From assembly GCF_007923355.1 (NCBI RefSeq), contig NZ_VOGO01000004.1, forward strand, positions 345,425 through 409,424: a stretch of 64,000 nucleotides of DNA. The letters run 5' to 3'. Below are positions 1 to 8,392 of the stretch, one piece after another (position 1 is the first letter of the stretch; each line of letters begins with the position of its first letter). The notes beneath the pieces are model-generated. The model saw only the letters and a program-made list of their open reading frames with translations. It was not told the DNA's origin and made no database searches. Source of the stretch: Falsiphaeobacter marinintestinus. GTDB taxonomy: Bacteria; Pseudomonadota; Alphaproteobacteria; Rhodobacterales; Rhodobacteraceae. The translations under genes were made by a program, and so were the position numbers.

Positions 1-1
1 C

Positions 2-835
2 ATGAAGGCTGAACTTCTGGATGCAGAGACGGAACTGAAGCTGGCTTATGCCTGGCGCGACCAGCGGGACGAGGCTTCGCTGCATCGTCTGATCACTGCG
101 TACATGCGGCTTGCAATATCGATGGCAGCCAAGTTCCGACGTTACGGCGCACCGATGAACGATCTGATCCAGGAGGCCGGTCTGGGCCTGATGAAAGCGG
201 CAGACAAGTTTGACCCTGATCGGGGTGTGCGGTTTTCGACCTATGCGGTCTGGTGGATCAAAGCCAGCATTCAGGACTATGTGATGCGCAACTGGTCAAT
301 GGTGCGGACCGGATCGACATCGTCGCAAAAATCGCTCTTCTTCAATATGCGTCGGGTTCAGGCGCAGTTCGAACGTGAGGCCCAGGCGCAGGGCGAGACT
401 CTGGATAGACATCAGTTGAACCAGATGATCGCAACCGAGATCGGCGTGCCGATGCGCGATGTCGAGATGATGGAGGGCCGGCTGGCGGGCTCTGATTTTT
501 CACTGAACGCGGTTCAGACCGCTGACGAAGATGGGCGCGAATGGATCGACGTGCTGGAAGACGACAGTGCGCAAGGCGCCGAGATTGTCGAGGACAGTCA
601 TGATCGTGAACAGCTGCGCGACTGGCTGCTGGCGGCGATGAAAAGCCTCAGTGACCGCGAACGGTTGATTATCCGTGAACGCAAGCTGCGCGAAAGCCCA
701 CGGACGCTGGAAAGTCTGGGACAGGAACTGAGCCTGTCCAAGGAACGCGTGCGCCAGCTTGAGGCGGCAGCGTTTCAGAAGATGCGGAAGAGCCTTGAAG
801 CTCAGTCGCGCGAGGTGCAACACTTCCTCGCATGA
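2..835 (+). CDS. rpoH: RNA polymerase sigma factor RpoH (RpoH-II type), 5' end probably cut by the window edge
   Basis: This is an alternative sigma factor of the heat-shock (sigma-32) family that directs core RNA polymerase to stress promoters. The visible 277 residues hold sigma region 2 (about residues 30-100, with DLIQEAGLGLMKAADKFDP and the RFSTYAVWWIKASI helix). The RpoH box is QKSLFFNMR at 109-117, and the region 4 helix-turn-helix (LSLSKERVRQLE) lies near the C-terminus. RpoH proteins are usually slightly longer, and RpoH-II proteins normally carry about 15 residues before the MKAELLDAE segment. The ATG at base 2 is therefore probably internal and the true start lies outside the window. 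The RpoH-II assignment (the paralogue tied to singlet-oxygen response in Rhodobacter) is inference from overall similarity. The stop overlaps the next gene by 4 bases (ATGA). Confidence 0.93.
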   Translation: MKAELLDAETELKLAYAWRDQRDEASLHRLITAYMRLAISMAAKFRRYGAPMNDLIQEAGLGLMKAADKFDPDRGVRFSTYAVWWIKASIQDYVMRNWSMVRTGSTSSQKSLFFNMRRVQAQFEREAQAQGETLDRHQLNQMIATEIGVPMRDVEMMEGRLAGSDFSLNAVQTADEDGREWIDVLEDDSAQGAEIVEDSHDREQLRDWLLAAMKSLSDRERLIIRERKLRESPRTLESLGQELSLSKERVRQLEAAAFQKMRKSLEAQSREVQHFLA

Positions 836-1656
836 AACTTGCTTTGATTCTGAAAAGTGCCCTGTTGGCATTGCTGGCCGTCCCTTCAGGGGCGGCTTCT
901 TTGACTGATGACCTTGTCAACCGGATGCGTCAGGCGGATGTCATCCTTTTAGGAGAGATCCACGATAATCCGGACCACCATATGCTGCAGGCTGAGATTA
1001 TCGAAACGCTGCAGCCCAGCGCCATTGTATGGGAAATGCTGACCGATGAGACAGCCGCCCGCATAAATGCAGGTGCCTTGGATAATCCTGCGAACTTTGA
1101 GGCCGTGATCGAATGGGCCAAGGCGCACTGGCCCAATTTCGACCTTTATCGCCCGGTGCTGGTGGCCGCCGAAGACCTGCAACAGTATGGCGGGCTTGTG
1201 CCTCGGGCCGCAGCGAGCAAGGCGATGGAGCTTGGCATCGGGCCCGCCTTTGGCGCGGGGTCGGGTGAATATGGTTTAGGGATAAGGTTGGATCCAGCGC
1301 AGCAATCAGTGCGTGAAGCGCATCAACAAGAGGCGCATTGTAATGCGATGCCGCCTGAACTGCTGCCCAAAATGGTCGACGTTCAACGACTGCGTGATGC
1401 AACGCTGGCCAAAGCCACGATCAGAGCCTTTGACGATACGGGCGGACCAATTGTCGTGGTCACCGGAAACGGTCACGCGCGCAAGGACTGGGGCGTGTCA
1501 GTCTATCTCAAGCGGGTACAGCCGGCTCTGCGCGTGTTTTCACTGGGCCAGTCCGAAGACGGATCCGTGCGCGGTATCTTTGACGCGGTGGTAGATAGCC
1601 CGGCGGTCGAGCGGCCTGATCCCTGCGCGGCGTTCGAAAAGCAGGAGTCCGAATAG
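832..1656 (+). CDS. ChaN-family (Tiki-like) haem-binding uptake protein
   Basis: The protein has 274 residues. An N-terminal hydrophobic signal segment (about 1-22, ending in SGAAS) is followed by the ChaN/Tiki signature VILLGEIHDNPDHHMLQ and a C-terminal GNGHARKDWGVSVYL block. ChaN proteins bind haem and take part in iron uptake at the envelope. This copy has no lipobox cysteine after the signal, so it is probably a secreted or periplasmic protein rather than a lipoprotein. The ATG overlaps the rpoH stop (ATGA), implying translational coupling, so it may be made together with the stress sigma factor. Family assignment is good. Haem binding in this protein is inferred. Confidence 0.85.
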   Translation: MKLALILKSALLALLAVPSGAASLTDDLVNRMRQADVILLGEIHDNPDHHMLQAEIIETLQPSAIVWEMLTDETAARINAGALDNPANFEAVIEWAKAHWPNFDLYRPVLVAAEDLQQYGGLVPRAAASKAMELGIGPAFGAGSGEYGLGIRLDPAQQSVREAHQQEAHCNAMPPELLPKMVDVQRLRDATLAKATIRAFDDTGGPIVVVTGNGHARKDWGVSVYLKRVQPALRVFSLGQSEDGSVRGIFDAVVDSPAVERPDPCAAFEKQESE

Positions 1657-1716
1657 GCTCTGGCAGATCCTGCGTGGCACGCCTATGGTCGGATCGGTTT
1701 CAAAGGGGCGGCACAG

Positions 1717-2919
1717 ATGCTGGCAGGAAAACGCATTTTGCTGATCATTGGCGGTGGCATTGCCGCCTATAAGTCGTTGGAGCTGATCCGACGACTGCAG
1801 GACAAGGGCGCGACGGTCACCCCGGTTCTGACGCGAGCGGGCGAACAATTTGTCACGCCGTTATCGGTTTCGGCGCTGGCCGGGTGCAAGGTGTTCCGCG
1901 ATTTGTTCGATCTGACGGATGAGGCCGAAATGGGCCACATCGAGCTGTCACGCAGTGCCGATCTGATCGTCGTGGCCCCGGCCACGGCAGACCTGATGGC
2001 GAAAATGGCAAACGGTCTTGCCAATGATCTGGCATCGACCCTGCTGTTGGCGACGGATACGGATGTCTTGGCCGCGCCCGCGATGAACGTGCGGATGTGG
2101 GAACACCCCGCAACCCAGCGCAACCTGAACCGGTTGAAATCTGACGGCATCCGGTTCATCGGCCCGAATGAGGGCGGCATGGCTTGCGGTGAATTTGGCG
2201 CTGGTCGAATGTCGGAGCCGGCTGAGATTGTCGCTGCGGTCGAAACCGCGCTGTCGGGGGGGGCGCTGGCCGGAAAACGCGTTCTTGTGACGTCGGGGCC
2301 AACGCATGAGCCCATCGATCCGGTCCGCTATATCGCGAACCGATCATCCGGCGCGCAAGGGGCGGCCATGGCCGCCGCACTGCGGGATCTGGGGGCGCAT
2401 GTTGTGTTTGTGACCGGACCTGCAGACGTACCTCCACCCGCGGGTGTCGAGGTGAAGACCGTTGAGACCGCTCAGCAAATGCTGGCTGCGGTGCAAAGCA
2501 GTCTGCCGGTGGACGCCGGCGTGTTCGCGGCGGCCGTTGCCGACTGGCGTATGGCCAGCGCGTCGGACAAGAAGCTGAAGAAAAGCCGGGATGGCCTGCC
2601 AGTCCTGGAGTTCGCCGAAAACCCCGACATTCTGAAAACCGTGTCGCAGATGACCGAAGGCCGTCCGGCCCTGGTGGTCGGATTTGCCGCGGAAACCGAT
2701 GATGTCGTGGCCCATGCGATGGCCAAACGCATCCGTAAGGGCTGTGACTGGATCGTCGCCAATGACGTAAGCCCGGCAACCGGGATCATGGGCGGGTCGG
2801 AAAACGCAGTTGTCCTGATCTCGGACGCTGGCGCCGAGGACTGGCCCCGTCTGGGCAAGGACGAGGTCGCAAGGCGGCTGGCCGCACGCATGGCCGAGGC
2901 CTTGGGTGGGCGTGGCTAA
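1717..2919 (+). CDS. coaBC: Bifunctional phosphopantothenoylcysteine decarboxylase / phosphopantothenate-cysteine ligase
   Basis: CoaBC (Dfp) carries out two consecutive steps of coenzyme A synthesis: ligation of cysteine to 4'-phosphopantothenate, then FMN-dependent decarboxylation to 4'-phosphopantetheine. The 400-residue protein shows the N-terminal flavin domain with GGGIAAYKS (12-20), the PATADLMAKMANGLANDL and APAMNVRMW blocks, and the substrate-clamp motif GMACGEFGAGRM with the catalytic cysteine at about residue 157. The C-terminal CoaB domain starts at the VTSGPTHEPIDPVRYI block. An AAAGG ribosome site lies upstream of the ATG. It precedes dut, an arrangement also seen in many other bacteria. 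Confidence 0.97.
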   Translation: MLAGKRILLIIGGGIAAYKSLELIRRLQDKGATVTPVLTRAGEQFVTPLSVSALAGCKVFRDLFDLTDEAEMGHIELSRSADLIVVAPATADLMAKMANGLANDLASTLLLATDTDVLAAPAMNVRMWEHPATQRNLNRLKSDGIRFIGPNEGGMACGEFGAGRMSEPAEIVAAVETALSGGALAGKRVLVTSGPTHEPIDPVRYIANRSSGAQGAAMAAALRDLGAHVVFVTGPADVPPPAGVEVKTVETAQQMLAAVQSSLPVDAGVFAAAVADWRMASASDKKLKKSRDGLPVLEFAENPDILKTVSQMTEGRPALVVGFAAETDDVVAHAMAKRIRKGCDWIVANDVSPATGIMGGSENAVVLISDAGAEDWPRLGKDEVARRLAARMAEALGGRG

Positions 2920-2931
2920 CGTCGGATTTTT

Positions 2932-2959
2932 GGGTATTTGAAACAAGAAAGAAACAGGA
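2932..2959 (+). repeat. Copy 1 of a dispersed intergenic motif (GGGTATTT-N4-CAAGAAAGAA)
   Basis: The short coaBC-dut gap contains GGGTATTT, four bases, then CAAGAAAGAA and an AGGAG that serves as the dut ribosome site. The same core recurs at 8310-8331, 8346-8366 (inverted), 20171-20205, 25170-25197 (inverted) and 28485-28519 (inverted). Its function is unknown to me. Confidence 0.6.
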
Positions 2960-2968
2960 GCGCAGGCA

Positions 2969-3424
2969 ATGGTGGCGATCCGGGTAATCTATGACGAAAG
3001 TGCGGACCGGGCGGTGCCGTTGCCATCTTATGAGACCGCAGGTGCGGCGGGAGCGGACCTGCGGGCGAGTTTTCCGGACCGGAGCGCGGTGGTGATTTTG
3101 CCGGGCGCGCGGGTGTTGGTGCCGACCGGGCTGAGGCTGGAAATTCCGGATGGGTACGAAGTGCAGATCCGCCCGCGGTCCGGATTGGCGCTGAAACACG
3201 GACTCACCCTGCTCAACGCGCCGGGCACCATCGACAGTGATTATCGCGGTCCACTTGGTGTGATCATGATGAATGCGGGGCAAGAGCCGTTTGAAGTAGG
3301 GCATGGTGATCGGATCGCCCAAATGGTGATCGCGCCCGTGGTGCAGGCCACCTTCCACCTTGTCGAGGAATTGAGCGATACGGAGCGGGGCACGGGTGGC
3401 TTCGGTTCGACCGGGCGGGGCTGA
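2969..3424 (+). CDS. dut: Deoxyuridine 5'-triphosphate nucleotidohydrolase (dUTPase)
   Basis: This trimeric dUTPase hydrolyses dUTP to dUMP and pyrophosphate, keeping uracil out of DNA and supplying dUMP for dTMP synthesis. All five family motifs are present in the 151 residues: [32 protein letters not shown] (catalytic Asp and substrate-stacking Tyr), GDRIAQMVI and the C-terminal arm [12 protein letters not shown]. The length is typical. An AGGAG ribosome site sits 8 bases before the ATG. The stop overlaps the next start (TGATG), so dut and the following adenylyltransferase are translationally coupled. Confidence 0.97.
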   Translation: MVAIRVIYDESADRAVPLPSYETAGAAGADLRASFPDRSAVVILPGARVLVPTGLRLEIPDGYEVQIRPRSGLALKHGLTLLNAPGTIDSDYRGPLGVIMMNAGQEPFEVGHGDRIAQMVIAPVVQATFHLVEELSDTERGTGGFGSTGRG

Positions 3425-4473
3425 TGCTGCTGGTTTTCGCTCTTGCGGCGATCTTATGGGGTGTCGGGTACGCGAGCGGCGCATCGCGTCAGGCCCGCAC
3501 CGTGATGCTGGCCGTGTTGTTCGCCAGCGTGCTTGCATTGCATCTGGTGTTGCCCGACGGGCATCCCCTGCGGCTGGCCACCGGCGAAGATCCGGCTCTG
3601 TGGCTGCTTTTGGGCGGTTTCGCCGGTTTGGCCGTTTTGTATGGTGCCGGAATACGGGCCCTGAAACGGCAGGTTGTTTCAAAGGACAAGGCTGAGATGA
3701 TGGACGAGACCCAAGGGCCGCTTTTCACAACATCGGAGCTTGAGCGATACGCCCGCCATATTGTGCTGCGCGAATTGGGCGGGCCGGGCCAGAAAAAGCT
3801 GAAACAGGCGCAGGTCCTGGTAATCGGGGCAGGCGGGCTTGGCGCGCCTGCGCTGCAATACCTTGCGGCGGCGGGTATCGGGACGATCGGCGTCATCGAT
3901 GACGATATCGTCGAAAACGCCAACCTGCAGCGTCAGGTGATCCATACGGACGGCCGGATCGGCATGCCGAAAGTGTTTTCCGCACAGGCCGCGATGGAGG
4001 CCCAGAACCCGCATGTTGTGGTGCGCCCGTATCACCGGCGGCTGGACGAAACGGTCGCGAGGGATCTTTTCGCCGCCTATGATGTGATTCTGGATGGCAC
4101 CGACAATTTCGAAACCCGGTATCTGTCGAACCGCGTCGCAGCGGCGTTGGGCAAACCGCTTGTGTCCGGCGCGCTGTCGCAATGGGAAGGGCAGCTGAGC
4201 GTGTTCGACCCGGCGCAGGGGGGGCCATGCTATCAGTGTATTTTTCCCGAAGCCCCGGCACCTGGCCTTGCCCCCAGCTGCGCCGAGGCCGGGGTAATTG
4301 GACCTCTGCCGGGTGTTGTGGGCGCGATGATGGCTGTTGAGGCGATCAAAGTCGTGACTGGTGCAGGGCAGGCGTTGCGGGGCGAGATGCTGATTTATGA
4401 CGCGCTCTATGGCGAGACCCGCAAGATCCGCCTGAAACGTCGTTCTGACTGTCCGGTCTGCGGGGGGGGCTGA
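3424..4473 (+). CDS. moeB: MoeB/ThiF/HesA-family adenylyltransferase with an N-terminal membrane extension
   Basis: This E1-like enzyme adenylates the C-terminal Gly-Gly of a small sulphur carrier such as MoaD or ThiS. The catalytic part starts at about residue 95 with the GPLFTTSELERYARHIVL block, then the nucleotide loop GAGGLGAP near 136 and DGTDNFETR. Two zinc-binding CxxC pairs follow (CYQC, and CPVC at the extreme C-terminus). Ahead of this are roughly 90 extra residues with three hydrophobic segments (about 1-19, 26-43 and 58-77), absent from E. coli MoeB. An internal ATG at MMDETQG would give a standard-sized soluble enzyme, but the upstream start is coupled to the dut stop (TGATG). 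MoeB versus ThiF cannot be settled from sequence alone. Confidence 0.85.
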   Translation: MLLVFALAAILWGVGYASGASRQARTVMLAVLFASVLALHLVLPDGHPLRLATGEDPALWLLLGGFAGLAVLYGAGIRALKRQVVSKDKAEMMDETQGPLFTTSELERYARHIVLRELGGPGQKKLKQAQVLVIGAGGLGAPALQYLAAAGIGTIGVIDDDIVENANLQRQVIHTDGRIGMPKVFSAQAAMEAQNPHVVVRPYHRRLDETVARDLFAAYDVILDGTDNFETRYLSNRVAAALGKPLVSGALSQWEGQLSVFDPAQGGPCYQCIFPEAPAPGLAPSCAEAGVIGPLPGVVGAMMAVEAIKVVTGAGQALRGEMLIYDALYGETRKIRLKRRSDCPVCGGG

Positions 4474-4492
4474 AACAGGGCGCAACCGCCGG

Positions 4493-4550
4493 GCATGGCC
4501 TTTGGTCATGCACGGCTTGGCCCAACGCCCGGACAGTCCTCCGAAGGAGG
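4493..4550. terminator. Two hairpins between convergent genes
   Basis: In the 105-base gap between the stops of the MoeB-like gene and the trans-sulfuration gene there are two stems. GCATGGCC pairs with GGTCATGC (4493-4500/4504-4511, loop TTT, one G-U pair), and CCTCC pairs with GGAGG (4538-4542/4546-4550, loop GAA). Neither has a T-run. Their position suggests a shared bidirectional terminator. Confidence 0.45.
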
Positions 4551-4578
4551 GGGGCTCCGGGGGGCGGGAGCTCTGCGT

Positions 4579-5787
4579 TTAGCTTAACGCCCGATCCAGA
4601 TCCGCGATCAGATCCTCGGCATCTTCCAGACCGACAGACAGGCGGAATATGCCGTCGCCAGCAAACGCGCGATAACTGTCGCGTTGGGCGCCCTCCAGCC
4701 GGAAAGACGTGTTCATCAGCGCTTCGGTTTCCATCCAGAAAATCAGGCTGCGGTGATGGCCAAGCGACACGGCATAATGGATGACTTCCATCCGGTCGAT
4801 CATCTGCTGGGCCAGCGCCTCTCCGGTCGCAACGCCTCCAACCTGAAACGAGACCATGCCGGATGTGTTCGACATCTGCCGCCGAACCAGATCCGCCTGC
4901 GGGTGCGAGGCCAGACCGGGATACACGACTTGCGTCACCTTCGGATGCGATTCCAGCCACTCGGCCACGGCCAGCGCACCGGCCTGATGTGCTTTCATCC
5001 GCAGCGGCAAGGTCGAGGCCCCCCGGGCGATCAGCCAGGCGTTGAAAGGCGACAGTATGCCGCCATGATGAATGCCGGCTTCAACCCGCATCTGCTTGAT
5101 CGGGTCTGCCCGACCCGCCACAGCACCACCAACGGCATCTCCATGACCACCGACGTATTTCGTGATCGAATGCATCACCAGATCGATCCCCAGTGCCGCA
5201 GTATCCATTCCCAGAGGTGAGGCAAAAGTTGCATCCGTCGAATGCAGCGCCCCGGCGTCGTGGGCCAGCCTGGAAACGGCTGACAGATCTGTCAGTCGCA
5301 AGATTGGATTGGCCGGAGATTCCGAGTGAACAAGTTTGGTATTGGGCCGGAGCGCCGCCGCGACGGCGTCCAAATTCGAAAAATCCACAGCCGTCACCTC
5401 GATGCCCATCCGGGGCAGGGTGTCGCGCGCCAGTTCCGCCACCCCGGCATAAGACACATCCGAAACCAGCGCGTGATCGCCTTTTGACAGAAACGTGAAA
5501 AAGAGTGCTGCAGCGGCGGCCATGCCGGATGCCAGGGCCAGACAGGCCTCGGTTCCCTGCAGTGCAGCAATTTTGCCTTCCAGCATGGCAACTGTCGGAT
5601 TGGCCCAGCGTGTATAGCAATAGGGGCTGTCATCCGTCAGATCATGGGCTGAAAACCCTGACACCTCATGTGACACATATGCCGACGACATATGGATCGG
5701 GGGCGACGACGCGCCTGTCCCCACGTCAGGAGTTTCGCCGGCGTGAATGGCGGTTGTCATCAATCCGGTGGGTGTGTTTCGTTTCAT
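4579..5787 (-). CDS. Cys/Met-metabolism PLP enzyme (cystathionine beta/gamma-lyase or methionine gamma-lyase family)
   Basis: A 402-residue fold-type I PLP enzyme of the trans-sulfuration family. Visible signatures are the phosphate-binding YTRWANPTVAMLE, ALASGMAAAAALFF, and the Schiff-base lysine in HSITKYVGGHGDAVGG. The C-terminal part has the usual SLGHHRSLIFW and GIFRLSVGLED blocks. The usual DNTF/ASP segment reads DATFASP here. An AGGAGG ribosome site lies 6 bases before the ATG. It probably cleaves or exchanges sulphur amino acids (cystathionine, methionine or homocysteine). Which reaction cannot be read from sequence. No other methionine gene is adjacent. It is divergent from the M3 peptidase. 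Confidence 0.85.
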   Translation of the reverse strand: MKRNTPTGLMTTAIHAGETPDVGTGASSPPIHMSSAYVSHEVSGFSAHDLTDDSPYCYTRWANPTVAMLEGKIAALQGTEACLALASGMAAAAALFFTFLSKGDHALVSDVSYAGVAELARDTLPRMGIEVTAVDFSNLDAVAAALRPNTKLVHSESPANPILRLTDLSAVSRLAHDAGALHSTDATFASPLGMDTAALGIDLVMHSITKYVGGHGDAVGGAVAGRADPIKQMRVEAGIHHGGILSPFNAWLIARGASTLPLRMKAHQAGALAVAEWLESHPKVTQVVYPGLASHPQADLVRRQMSNTSGMVSFQVGGVATGEALAQQMIDRMEVIHYAVSLGHHRSLIFWMETEALMNTSFRLEGAQRDSYRAFAGDGIFRLSVGLEDAEDLIADLDRALS

Positions 5788-5920
5788 GGCGGCCTCCTGA
5801 CATGCGCTGTCAGCAGCGTCGGTGGCGGACGCGGGTTTGGCAAGTCCCCGCCCATGAAATGCATCACCCCTCTGGACATTGCCTCATGGCTGCATAGCTT
5901 GCCACTCAAAGGAGACCCCG

Positions 5921-7939
5921 ATGACGAACCCGATCCTCAGCGACTGGCAGACCCCGTTCCAGATTGCCCCGTTCGACATGATTTCTGACGAAGATTTTGC
6001 GCCAGCGCTGGATGAGGCCCTGATTGCGCATCAGGCTGAAATCGACGCGATCGCAGGCAATCCTGACCCTGCAACCTTTTCCAATACGGTGGAAGCGCTT
6101 GAAGCCGCGGGTGAAGCAATGGACAAGGTTCTTTCCGTATTCTTCAGCGTGGCCGGGGCCGACAGCAATCAGGCGCGTGAGCAGTTGCAACGCGACTTTT
6201 CTCCCAAACTGGCAGCGCATTTCTCCGAGATTTCGTCAAACAAGGCGCTGTTTGCCCGCGTGGCAGACCTTTGGGCGCGCAAAGATGACCTTGGCCTGGC
6301 CGACGAACAGGCCCGTGTCCTGATGCTGACCCATCGCGGCTTTGTCCGCTCGGGTGCCGCACTGGAAGGCGCGGATGATGACCGGATGAAAGCCATCAAG
6401 GCGCGGCTTGCTGTGCTGGGAACAAATTTCACCCAGAACCTGCTGGCGGATGAACGCGACTGGTTCATGCCGCTGACCGAAGAGGATCTGGAAGGCCTGC
6501 CTGGTTTCGTTGTCGATGCCGCGCGCGCTGCCGGGGTGGAAAAAGAGGCCGGTGGCCCTGTGGTCACCCTGTCACGCTCTCTGATTGTACCTTTCCTGCA
6601 GTTTTCGCCCCGCCGCGACTTACGCGAAAAAGCCTATCAGGCATGGACCGCACGCGGAGCAAATGGCGGCGAGACCGACAACCGCGCCATTGCCGCCGAA
6701 ACCCTGCAACTGCGTCAGGAGCGGGCCAAGCTGCTTGGGTATGACAGCTTCGCCGCCTACAAACTTGAGCCCGAAATGGCGAAAACTCCGGACGCGGTGC
6801 GCAAGCTGCTGATGGATGTCTGGGGTCCCGCCCGCGCCCGCGCCGAAGCCGATGCGGACGTGTTGGAAGCGATGATGCGTCAGGATGGTATCAACGCCGA
6901 GCTTGAGCCTTGGGACTGGCGCTATTACTCCGAAAAACGCCGCAAGGCCGAACATGATCTGGATGAGGCGACGCTCAAACCGTACCTCCAGCTTGACCGG
7001 ATGATCGAGGCAGCGTTTAGCTGTGCCACTCGTTTGTTCGGGTTGGAATTCACACCGCTTGATGTTCCGCTTTACCACCCCGATTGCCGCGCATGGGACG
7101 TCACCCGCGACGGTGAACATGTCGCGGTGTTCATCGGCGATTATTTTGCACGCGGATCAAAGCGCTCAGGTGCATGGTGCAGTGCGATGCGCAGCCAGGC
7201 CAAGTTCCCCAAGGTGCAGACCCCGATTGTCATCAATGTTTGCAACTTCGCCAAAGGCGACCCGGCGCTGTTGTCCTATGACGATGCGCGCACGCTGTTT
7301 CACGAATTCGGCCATGCGCTGCACCAGATGCTGTCAAACGTGACCTATGACAGCATCTCGGGCACATCCGTCGCGCGCGATTTTGTCGAACTGCCCAGCC
7401 AATTGTACGAACACTGGCTGGAAGTCCCCGAAGTGCTGACCGAATTCGCCACCCATGCTGAAACCGGCGCCGCGATGCCGCAGGCGATGCTCGACAAGGT
7501 GCTTGAGGCTGCCAACTTCGATCAGGGTTTTGGGACAGTTGAATATGTCGCCTCGGCGCTGGTCGATCTGGCATTTCACGAAGGCGACGCACCGGCAGAT
7601 CCGATGGCGAAACAGGCCGAGGTTCTGGCCGATCTGGGGATGCCGCACGCGATAGGTATGCGCCACGCGACCCCGCATTTCGCGCATGTCTTTGCAGGTG
7701 ACGGATATTCTAGCGGCTACTACAGCTACATGTGGTCCGAAGTTATGGACGCCGACGCCTTTGCAGCCTTTGAAGAGGCAGGTGGTGCCTTCGATACGGA
7801 ACGCGCCAAGGCGCTGGAAGACAACATTCTGTCGACCGGTGGCTCGAAGGACCCGGCTGACCTTTATACGGCATTCCGGGGCCGCCTTCCGGGGGTCGAA
7901 GCTTTGCTTAAGGGCCGGGGTCTGCTGGACGCGGCATGA
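5921..7939 (+). CDS. M3-family zinc oligopeptidase (oligopeptidase A / peptidyl-dipeptidase Dcp type)
   Basis: This 672-residue thimet-type metallopeptidase is probably cytoplasmic, as it has no signal peptide, and trims short peptides. The zinc site HEFGH lies at 461-465 (LFHEFGHALHQML), with the downstream glutamate in DFVELPSQ and the substrate-binding GYSSGYYSYMWSE near the C-terminus. I place the start at 5921 because a strong ribosome site (AAAGGAGA) sits just before it. An in-frame ATG at 5879 lacks such a site. The stop overlaps the next gene's ATG (ATGA). Whether it prefers dipeptide release (Dcp) or internal cleavage (PrlC) is undetermined. Confidence 0.95.
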   Translation: MTNPILSDWQTPFQIAPFDMISDEDFAPALDEALIAHQAEIDAIAGNPDPATFSNTVEALEAAGEAMDKVLSVFFSVAGADSNQAREQLQRDFSPKLAAHFSEISSNKALFARVADLWARKDDLGLADEQARVLMLTHRGFVRSGAALEGADDDRMKAIKARLAVLGTNFTQNLLADERDWFMPLTEEDLEGLPGFVVDAARAAGVEKEAGGPVVTLSRSLIVPFLQFSPRRDLREKAYQAWTARGANGGETDNRAIAAETLQLRQERAKLLGYDSFAAYKLEPEMAKTPDAVRKLLMDVWGPARARAEADADVLEAMMRQDGINAELEPWDWRYYSEKRRKAEHDLDEATLKPYLQLDRMIEAAFSCATRLFGLEFTPLDVPLYHPDCRAWDVTRDGEHVAVFIGDYFARGSKRSGAWCSAMRSQAKFPKVQTPIVINVCNFAKGDPALLSYDDARTLFHEFGHALHQMLSNVTYDSISGTSVARDFVELPSQLYEHWLEVPEVLTEFATHAETGAAMPQAMLDKVLEAANFDQGFGTVEYVASALVDLAFHEGDAPADPMAKQAEVLADLGMPHAIGMRHATPHFAHVFAGDGYSSGYYSYMWSEVMDADAFAAFEEAGGAFDTERAKALEDNILSTGGSKDPADLYTAFRGRLPGVEALLKGRGLLDAA

Positions 7940-8289
7940 CCCGGGATGAATTCAACACCTTCTGCGCATCGTTCCGCGCCAGCACTCACGTTGTGCAATG
8001 GGGCAATGCGGATGTGTGGAAGGTGGGCGGCAAGGTCTTTGCGATCTGCGGCTGGAATGACGGGGCAGATGCGTTCACGTTCAAGGTGTCAGACCTTGCC
8101 TTTGAAATCCTGTCCGACATGCCGGGCCTGCGTCCCGCGCCCTACATGGCCTCACGTGGGCTGAAATGGGTGCAGCAATACGGCTCGCCTGGCTTGTCAG
8201 ACCCGGAACTGAAACAGCACATCGCGGCGTCATACGACATGGTCGTCGCCAAGCTGAAGAAAAAGCTTAGACTTGACCTTGGGCTGTAA
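7936..8289 (+). CDS. MmcQ/YjbR-family protein
   Basis: A 117-residue protein of the YjbR/MmcQ family (double-wing, CyaY-like fold). Members are often annotated as DNA-binding, but their role is not established. Family landmarks are the VVQWGNADVWKVGGKVFA strand region, the RPAPYMASRGLKWVQQY block and a lysine-rich tail (AKLKKKLRLDLGL). It overlaps the M3 peptidase stop by 4 bases and is surely co-translated with it. It ends just before an inverted-repeat terminator shared with ghrA. Confidence 0.85.
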   Translation: MTRDEFNTFCASFRASTHVVQWGNADVWKVGGKVFAICGWNDGADAFTFKVSDLAFEILSDMPGLRPAPYMASRGLKWVQQYGSPGLSDPELKQHIAASYDMVVAKLKKKLRLDLGL

Positions 8290-8309
8290 CGTGGCGCCGC
8301 CTTCGGCGA

Positions 8310-8366
8310 GAGTATTTGTCAAAGAGAAGATAGAGGGACATGGTCATCTTCTCTTTGCAAATACTC
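8310..8366. terminator. Bidirectional terminator formed by two inverted copies of the dispersed motif
   Basis: GAGTATTTGTCAAAGAGAAG continues to position 8331 and pairs with 8346-8366 in a stem of about 21 bp with a single bulged T and a 14-base loop. It lies between the convergent YjbR-family and ghrA-like genes. The arms match the dispersed GTATTT...AAGA(A)GAAG motif. A small GCCG/CGGC hairpin (8297-8306) precedes it. Confidence 0.65.
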
Positions 8367-8392
8367 AAAAACCACGGGTGGCTGAGGACGTA

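Noticed and set aside
5805..5818. CGCTG/CAGCG stem before the trans-sulfuration gene considered as a SAM riboswitch
   Set aside because: A single 5-bp stem does not match the SAM-II or other SAM-binding RNA architectures.
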